Shown in pieces: positions 50,287 through 54,749 of a stretch of 54,749 nucleotides of DNA. Below the pieces are notes generated by a model. That model was not told where the DNA came from and did no database searches. It worked only from the letters and a program-made list of their open reading frames with translations. Origin of the DNA: an uncultured Bacilli bacterium. GTDB lineage: Bacteria; Bacillota_I; Bacilli_A; ML615J-28; CAG-313. The translations under genes were made by a program, and so were the position numbers. Each line of letters begins with the position of its first letter. The first letter of the stretch is position 1. The stretch lies in assembly GCA_934140285.1 (NCBI GenBank), contig CAKPBI010000012.1, positions 1-54,749 of the forward strand, given 5' to 3'.

Positions 50287-50859
50287 TTATTTCTTTTGAA
50301 TAAACATTTTTACCGCCTCTTTCAATAATGACATTTGAGACATCATATAATGCTTATCTTCAAACATTGCATAGTGTACAGAAGCTCTAACAAAAATAAA
50401 GATAAGTGGTAAGATTATGGTATAAGATACGCCAAGCTTTGGTTCAAGCATTTTTGCATATTCCGTGTATCTTTTTCCAACACCTGCAAAAAACTTCTTA
50501 CCATATTCAATATATTTCGGATGAGTATACACTTGATACATTAAACGATATTTTTTCCCATGTTTTTTTGCGGTCCACTCAGGGATTTCTTCAATAAATC
50601 GGTTAATATCTTCGGGATTTTTAGGAGCTTTTTCCATAAATTCATCTTCTACTTTGGTCATGCAATAATCTGTAGATTGAATAATTAAATCATCAATATC
50701 TTTAAAGTAAAGATAAAATGTTGCTCTTGAGATTTTTGCGGCCTCAGCTAATGCGGCAATCCCCGTACCATGTAGACCGTTTTCAGCATAGCATTCATAA
50801 CAAGCTTCCATTATTTGTGCTTTCTTTTCATTATATGACTGTTCATTTCTTACCCTCAT
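50287..50859 (-). CDS. TetR-family transcriptional regulator
   Basis: A 190-residue regulator. The N-terminal helix-turn-helix (about 12-58) has Ile-Met-Glu-Ala-Cys, Asn-Gly-Leu-His-Gly-Thr-Gly-Ile-Ala-Ala-Leu-Ala-Glu-Ala-Ala-Lys-Ile-Ser-Arg-Ala-Thr (given here as separate helix parts) and Phe-Tyr-Leu-Tyr-Phe-Lys-Asp. The C-terminal ligand domain is all helical and ligand-unspecified. A palindromic operator-like site lies just downstream of its own -10, so it should repress itself and, because the next gene follows after 22 nt, also the giant surface protein. AAAGGATGATAG precedes the ATG. Confidence 0.9.
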   Translation of the reverse strand: MRVRNEQSYNEKKAQIMEACYECYAENGLHGTGIAALAEAAKISRATFYLYFKDIDDLIIQSTDYCMTKVEDEFMEKAPKNPEDINRFIEEIPEWTAKKHGKKYRLMYQVYTHPKYIEYGKKFFAGVGKRYTEYAKMLEPKLGVSYTIILPLIFIFVRASVHYAMFEDKHYMMSQMSLLKEAVKMFIQKK

Positions 50860-50880
50860 TTTCTATCATCCTTTCATTGT

Positions 50881-50892
50881 ATGAACGTTCAT
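50881..50892. promoter_or_regulatory. Palindromic TetR-type operator
   Basis: ATGAACGTTCAT is a perfect 12-bp palindrome, lying directly after the -10 of the tetR promoter where bound repressor would block RNA polymerase. The flanking ATGA/TCAT on one side may extend it. ATGAACGTTCAT-like sites are common for TetR regulators. Confidence 0.75.
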
Positions 50893-50896
50893 TCAT

Positions 50897-50925
50897 ATTA
50901 TAACATATTTACCACATAAATGCAA
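50897..50925 (-). promoter_or_regulatory. Promoter of the tetR/giant surface protein operon
   Basis: The minus strand reads TTGCAT, a 17-nt spacer and TATAAT with TGT before it (extended -10). The -35 overlaps the T run of the preceding terminator. Confidence 0.82.
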
Positions 50926-50930
50926 AAAAA

Positions 50931-50954
50931 GAGTTAGAAAATATTTTCTAACTC
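50931..50954 (-). terminator. Terminator of the lipoprotein operon
   Basis: A perfect 10-bp stem (GAGTTAGAAA / TTTCTAACTC) with an ATAT loop is followed on the minus strand by TTTTTTT. Confidence 0.92.
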
Positions 50955-50965
50955 ACATTATTAGA

Positions 50966-51985
50966 TTAATCCATAATACTTTCTAGGGTTAACAATTTGA
51001 AGTATTCCTTTGGACATTCAATTATATCTAAAGCACATCCTAAAAATACATCTTTAACAACGATCGTACCTTTTGAAAGTTTAAGGTATTCCATATTTAT
51101 GTTATGGGATTGATGTTCATAAAAATAATTAACCGGAACAAAGTCTATAGATCCACTTATAAAACGTAATTTAATAATTATTACATTATTAGTAAAAAAC
51201 AGAGCAGCCTTTGTTTCAGTAAATAACTTATAAGTTGCCGATTTTTCGATAATTCCTCCACTTGGTAATTTGGAAAAAATTTCAAAATATTGTTTAGAAT
51301 CATCAATTATTAAATACTTTTTAACAGTTTGGTCTTCTCCTCTAAAGAAATCAAGTATTTCAGGTCCCGTATTATGATTTGAATAAAACATTGAAGTTGT
51401 ATTTAATCCACTTTCCGTTAAATTTGAATCAAGTTTATACTTACATATATTGCAGTATCCATCTTCATCACTATCATTATGGGAAATAAACTTTTCATCA
51501 TTCTTACAACCACAAGTATATAATTTATAGTGACCTTCTTTAGAGCGGTACCAAGTATAGGTATGTTCAAACATAGCTTCAACATAGTTAATATCAAAAT
51601 TTTTATTTTGTGATTTATAATATTTATTATTATAGTATAACAAATTTAGCCATGTTACTGTAATGTTTTTAACAACTTCATCTGCTTCATTATAAAAGAT
51701 AAATTCATAATTAACAGCTTGTGGGTCAACGTAACTAACATAAATATATGTTTCATCTTCTACTAAAGAAAGACTCATAAAATCATTACAAATATGATTT
51801 ATTTGGTCTTTATTTTCAATATTAATAATATGAAGATTTTCATCTATGGTTTCACTATTCTTTTTGACTACAATTTTACTTGTTGTTGTAAGATCATCAA
51901 TTTGAATAGTTGGTTTAGAAGTTTTACATCCTGTTATACAAAATGTTATTAACGGTAAATAAAATATCATTAATATCTTTTTCAT
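50966..51985 (-). CDS. Lipoprotein with a cysteine cluster, 339 residues
   Basis: I do not recognise a family. The signal peptide ends in a lipobox (Cys-Ile-Thr-Gly-Cys), so the protein is anchored outside the membrane. The middle has Cys-Gly-Cys, then His-Asn-Asp-Ser-Asp-Glu-Asp-Gly-Tyr-Cys-x2-Cys, an acidic and cysteine-rich patch that resembles the His-x-Asp-x-Asp-Gly-x-Cys-Asp-x-Cys elements of many gut Firmicutes surface proteins and may bind a metal. The rest is beta-rich. The ATG at 51985 follows AGGAGTGAAT; the frame opens two codons earlier at GTG. It is the third gene of an operon with the two genes before it. Confidence 0.72.
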   Translation of the reverse strand: MKKILMIFYLPLITFCITGCKTSKPTIQIDDLTTTSKIVVKKNSETIDENLHIINIENKDQINHICNDFMSLSLVEDETYIYVSYVDPQAVNYEFIFYNEADEVVKNITVTWLNLLYYNNKYYKSQNKNFDINYVEAMFEHTYTWYRSKEGHYKLYTCGCKNDEKFISHNDSDEDGYCNICKYKLDSNLTESGLNTTSMFYSNHNTGPEILDFFRGEDQTVKKYLIIDDSKQYFEIFSKLPSGGIIEKSATYKLFTETKAALFFTNNVIIIKLRFISGSIDFVPVNYFYEHQSHNINMEYLKLSKGTIVVKDVFLGCALDIIECPKEYFKLLTLESIMD

Positions 51986-52013
51986 ATTCACTCCTACTAA
52001 TTAATTTTATTTG

Positions 52014-52505
52014 CTATGCACAAAAAACAAAGTTTACCTCATCAATATCTAATGAATCTAATTTTACTATTAACCATTTAGTATCAGGTTTAGATGCATT
52101 AGGTGGATTGATTCCATTTGTTTTTTTAGTAATATATTCAATTGTTAATTTTTTCTCGTTATATTTTATATTTTTTAACTCATACTCACTATTTGATGCA
52201 GTTGTAAATGCATGCATTACAATCATTTCTTTAGTGAAATCTATCTCTTCAAATGTTTTAAAGGCATTCTTAAAACTAGTTTCATCATTAATTATTATCA
52301 TTCGCTCTTTAGGAAACGTATCATCGTCTATGTAATGTCCATCCTTTGAATCAGCACCAAAAGTTTTGTTATTTATTATAAATTCTTCGTTAAATTCATA
52401 GTCATCATTAATTATTCTGGCATTATAAGGTATCGTTTTTTTACATCCTGTTAAACAAATTAATAAAGCAAATGTTAACATTACTGTTATTTTTCTTAGT
52501 TTCAT
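52014..52505 (-). CDS. Small lipoprotein, 163 residues
   Basis: I do not recognise a family. The signal peptide ends Cys-Leu-Thr-Gly-Cys (lipobox, cysteine about residue 21) and the mature part is a charged alpha/beta domain with Asp-Glu-Thr-Ser-Phe-Lys-Asn-Ala-Phe and a Lys-Trp-Leu-Ile-Val-Lys-Leu strand near the end. It resembles small secreted domains with a protease-inhibitor-like or binding role, but no function can be named. It lies 12 nt after the PH-like membrane gene and 28 nt before the cysteine-cluster lipoprotein, in one transcript. Confidence 0.65.
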   Translation of the reverse strand: MKLRKITVMLTFALLICLTGCKKTIPYNARIINDDYEFNEEFIINNKTFGADSKDGHYIDDDTFPKERMIIINDETSFKNAFKTFEEIDFTKEMIVMHAFTTASNSEYELKNIKYNEKKLTIEYITKKTNGINPPNASKPDTKWLIVKLDSLDIDEVNFVFCA

Positions 52506-52517
52506 TTTTTCACTTCC

Positions 52518-52952
52518 TTATTTAATATTGTTTTCAATTTTGTTGAAAACTTCATCTACATCAGCTACCAAACTAAATTTATAATTTTTATTATTGGTAG
52601 TAATTAAGATGGTACCATAACTAAAGGTTGTTGAATTTCTTCCTTTCAAATGTTTTATCTCAACATTTTTGATATCACTAAAAGGGATAGTATCATTAGC
52701 ATCACAATTTATATAGATGTTTTGTGAATCATAGTAAAGCATTACTTTTGGTTTAAAGAGATACTCAAAGGTTAGATAAGTTCCATATACTCCAAGTGCC
52801 ACAAGCGGGATTGATGTTCCAATCTTTATTGCGAGATGTTCAACTTTAAAAAGCCAAATATTAAATACAAATAGTATTCCAAGGATCATAAAGGTAACTG
52901 GTACGATTAAATATGATTTAGGGGCTTTACGAGCTAAGATTTCTTTTTTCAT
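52518..52952 (-). CDS. Two-helix membrane protein with a PH-like C-terminal domain
   Basis: A 144-residue protein: a basic N terminus, two membrane helices (about 14-31 and 41-63), and a cytosolic beta-rich domain with Ile-Pro-Phe-Ser-Asp-Ile-Lys-Asn-Val-Glu-Ile and Gly-Thr-Ile-Leu-Ile-Thr-Thr, the layout of small bacterial PH-like (bPH) membrane proteins. Function is unknown. It has its own promoter and good ribosome binding site (AAGGAGAGATTAAACA) and heads the operon with the two downstream lipoproteins. Confidence 0.65.
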   Translation of the reverse strand: MKKEILARKAPKSYLIVPVTFMILGILFVFNIWLFKVEHLAIKIGTSIPLVALGVYGTYLTFEYLFKPKVMLYYDSQNIYINCDANDTIPFSDIKNVEIKHLKGRNSTTFSYGTILITTNNKNYKFSLVADVDEVFNKIENNIK

Positions 52953-52991
52953 TGTTTAATCTCTCCTTAATATTTATTCTCTCTCAATATA

Positions 52992-53020
52992 ATTATATAA
53001 TAAGTGTTATGTTTTATCAA
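52992..53020 (-). promoter_or_regulatory. Promoter of the PH-like/lipoprotein operon
   Basis: The minus strand reads TTGATA, a 17-nt spacer and a perfect TATAAT. Confidence 0.8.
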
Positions 53021-53043
53021 ATAATTAATTAATTTTTGCTTTG

Positions 53044-53556
53044 TTAATCGTAAAAAACTTGATTTTCAGGTAATGATTTAAATTCATTACTTGCCATTAT
53101 ATAGTCATCAACAATTTTATAGTACGCTTCCCCAAGTCTTTTACTATTTTTCCACTCATCTATAGTGATAGATGTTGCACCATAAATAGTGATATTTTTT
53201 GAAATCGTTCCTGCTATTATACTTATTTTTATATCATATGAAGGTACAACGAGATTATCACTAACAGTTAGTTCTTTTTGACGTCGGTCAATGAAACTTT
53301 CTCTAAATATTTCGTAGATTTCTTTCATTTCTTCTTCACTAAATTTAAGGATTGTTTCGCAATCACAGTTTAAATCAAAATTATAACCATTTTTAAGAAC
53401 TCCAGTTTTTGAATCATAAGATCCACTATAACTAAATGTTAAGCTAAAAGCAAAATTATCTGGCATTTTCCTTGGTAATGATGTCATATTACTATCACAT
53501 CCTACTAAAGTAAGACATCCTATTACTAAATAAATCATCACTAAAATTTTCTTCAT
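53044..53556 (-). CDS. Small lipoprotein, 170 residues
   Basis: I do not recognise a family. The signal peptide ends Leu-Val-Gly-Cys (lipobox), and the mature domain is beta-rich with Ser-Phe-Asp-type strands near Ala-Phe-Ser-Leu-Thr-Phe-Ser-Tyr-Ser-Gly-Ser-Tyr-Asp and a Cys-Asp-Cys pair. The C-terminal part is helical. The ATG at 53556 follows AGGAGGAAAGTT; an open frame extends 14 codons upstream but has no ribosome binding site. No clear terminator separates it from the next operon. Confidence 0.65.
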   Translation of the reverse strand: MKKILVMIYLVIGCLTLVGCDSNMTSLPRKMPDNFAFSLTFSYSGSYDSKTGVLKNGYNFDLNCDCETILKFSEEEMKEIYEIFRESFIDRRQKELTVSDNLVVPSYDIKISIIAGTISKNITIYGATSITIDEWKNSKRLGEAYYKIVDDYIMASNEFKSLPENQVFYD

Positions 53557-53598
53557 AACTTTCCTCCTAATTTTTACCATCGTATATTTATACAACAA

Positions 53599-53958
53599 AT
53601 AAATGAATACTTTTTACAATTTATTTTATTTCTAGAAAAGAATACTCCTAAATATCTTTTATCGACTAAATTAAAATAACTTAATATCATACGATATTTA
53701 TTTATATGTATGGTTCTATCACAGTCAATTTTTCTTTATTTACTAGAATCAGGGCTTGCATAAATAATACATAAACATAAATTACCTACAAGCATCAAAA
53801 ATGCTCCATTAGCACCAAATAAAACACAGATTCTACATCATTTTAACTCCCTTATATTCATTTTGAAATCCTCTGTTTAATTCTTACTATTCATTATTTA
53901 TATTTTAGTATAGTTTCTCCGCTTTTCAATAAATCATGATTTTACTATTTTTAAAAAA
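53599..53958. other. Intergenic stretch without a recognised gene
   Basis: About 360 bp of A+T-rich sequence between the last lipoprotein gene and the coiled-coil protein gene. The minus strand over about 53750-53835 keeps a short open stretch of hydrophobic residues (Gly-Ala-Asn-Gly-Ala-Phe-Leu-Met-Leu-Val-Gly, then a Cys/Ile run) ending in TAA, which may be the last part of a lost membrane protein. It has no start or ribosome binding site. I see no RNA gene. Confidence 0.4.
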
Positions 53959-53988
53959 ACTACATGAATTCATCTTTACTCATGTAGT
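53959..53988 (-). terminator. Terminator of the coiled-coil protein gene
   Basis: On the minus strand ACTACATGA and TCATGTAGT pair around a 12-nt loop and are followed by TTTTTTT. Confidence 0.88.
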
Positions 53989-54005
53989 CTTTATAGATTA
54001 TATTA

Positions 54006-54749
54006 TTATTTTAATCTTCTCTTTTTATTTGGATGTAAAAGATATGATATACCAAAGAAAAATACCGCCACTGCTACAGCACCGATTAATCCTAAACAAA
54101 TGTAGCTTAGAACATATAAATGTGTAGTATCATTTTTAGTAGTATCTGTTAATGCACGAATCATTTCCTCTAATTCGTTATCTTTTTGGGCTGTTTCATC
54201 TTTTAATTTATCTAAAGATTCTTGTAATAGACTAATTGCATTCCAAATTTTTTCTTCAGAAGTCTTTACATCAGATTTTAAAGCATCAATTAAGTCTTTT
54301 AATTCTTCATCTTTTTCTACAAGAGATGTAATCTTACTATTAATTACTAAATTAGCAGCTTCACATGCTTCTTTCGCAGCATTAAGCTCTTTTCTGATTT
54401 CTTCTTTGTTGGCCGCAATAGATAAATTTAAATCACTAACTGCAGTATTAAGGTTAGCTTGAACAGCATCTATTGTTTCTTGTAAAGCTGTATCTGCATC
54501 TTCAGATGATTTAGCTAAAGCATCAATTAAACCTTTTAATTCAACATCTTTATTTTCAAGATCTTGGATCTTTCCATTAATAACTGTATCTGCTAGTTCA
54601 TAAGCTGTAATTACATCGTTTAATTTAGTTTCAATGTCTGTTTTATTATTAGTTATTGTATCAGTTAAACTCGTGATTGCGTTATCAAGGTTAGTTTGAA
54701 CTACATTTATTGCTTCTTGTAATGCAACATCTGCTTCTTCAGATGATGT
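54006..54749 (-). CDS. C-terminal part of a tandem-repeat coiled-coil surface protein with a membrane anchor
   Basis: The 5' end lies beyond the right edge; 247 residues are visible. Two repeats of 79 residues (Ser-Ser-Glu-x-Ala-Asp to Leu-Ile-Asp-Ala-Leu) are followed by a shorter, more diverged coiled-coil segment, then a C-terminal membrane helix and a basic tail ending Lys-Arg-Arg-Leu-Lys. The heptad spacing, high Ala/Glu/Lys/Leu and lack of Cys or Pro suggest a long helical rod projecting from the membrane. There is no LPxTG. The repeats suggest a size-variable protein. Function is unknown; an adhesin-like or envelope spacer role is an inference. Confidence 0.8.
   Translation of the reverse strand, partial: TSSEEADVALQEAINVVQTNLDNAITSLTDTITNNKTDIETKLNDVITAYELADTVINGKIQDLENKDVELKGLIDALAKSSEDADTALQETIDAVQANLNTAVSDLNLSIAANKEEIRKELNAAKEACEAANLVINSKITSLVEKDEELKDLIDALKSDVKTSEEKIWNAISLLQESLDKLKDETAQKDNELEEMIRALTDTTKNDTTHLYVLSYICLGLIGAVAVAVFFFGISYLLHPNKKRRLK
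54273..54746 (-). repeat. Two tandem 237-bp repeats in the coiled-coil protein gene
   Basis: Units at 54510-54746 and 54273-54509 encode 79 residues each, in the same register, with many identical positions at the start (Ser-Ser-Glu) and the end (Asp-Ala-Leu). More copies probably continue past the window. Confidence 0.85.

Noticed and set aside
53750..53835. Short hydrophobic minus-strand frame as a small membrane protein
   Set aside because: It lacks a start with a ribosome binding site; only a possible relic.
1..54749. Use of the Mycoplasma code (TGA as Trp)
   Set aside because: TGA ends spoVAC and the first CHR gene exactly in ATGA overlaps, and tryptophans in conserved motifs are TGG.
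1..54749. tRNA, rRNA or replication origin features
   Set aside because: I saw no tRNA cloverleaf, rRNA core sequence or DnaA-box cluster while reading, though a dedicated scan was not possible.

Overview
The window reads as chromosome of a low-GC, spore-forming member of the Bacilli (Firmicutes), probably an uncultured gut lineage near the Erysipelotrichales / RF39-type groups. Support: an AT-rich sequence; a spoVAC-spoVAD-spoVAEb-spoVAF operon; a phoH-ybeY-cdd-era-yqzL-recO cluster in the usual Firmicutes order; a guanine-class purine riboswitch; AGGAGG-type ribosome binding sites; and extended TGnTATAAT promoters. TGA acts as a stop (for example spoVAC and the second CHR gene, both in ATGA overlaps), so this is the standard bacterial code and not the Mycoplasma code. 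I place it no more precisely than that. Almost every gene lies on the minus strand; the one clear plus-strand gene is a FAD oxidoreductase at 17.4-18.9 kb.

0-17 kb is housekeeping: a CPA2-type antiporter with a PII-like partner; the phoH...recO operon (RNA maturation, ribosome assembly, recombination); two NCS2 nucleobase permeases, the first behind a guanine riboswitch with a visible antiterminator/terminator switch; a degenerate RNase J paralogue; the spoVA operon for dipicolinate movement in spores; and a single polypeptide fusing PurB to PurA, the two enzymes that make AMP from IMP.

17-30 kb is mostly transport and redox: a CrtI-like FAD protein, a membrane protein with a Nudix-like box, EamA, two half-size CHR transporters, an APC permease, an HdeD-like protein, a Vat/CatB-type acetyltransferase, an SDR, a MATE exporter and a flavin-reductase-like protein with a PCP_red-like tail.

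30-43 kb is accessory. It holds a repeat-bearing SGNH lipoprotein; an operon of a zinc-ribbon SPFH protein and a zinc-ribbon/TIR/TPR/four-TM protein that keeps the putative TIR NADase glutamate; a broken paralogue of the TIR gene; and a superfamily 2 helicase carrying two transmembrane helices. SPFH scaffold, TIR effector and membrane helicase together are the best candidate here for an undescribed membrane-stress or defence module. Next to them lie a CofE-like protein, YwaF, a decayed ISL3 element, a pRiA4b ORF-3-like gene and a Fic remnant.

43-54.7 kb is cell-surface: a 2382-residue protein co-transcribed with an autoregulated TetR gene, several small lipoproteins, and the 3' end of a tandem-repeat coiled-coil protein with a C-terminal membrane anchor. 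Intergenic gaps are short, and several terminators overlap the next promoter or sit directly in front of the next gene's ribosome binding site.
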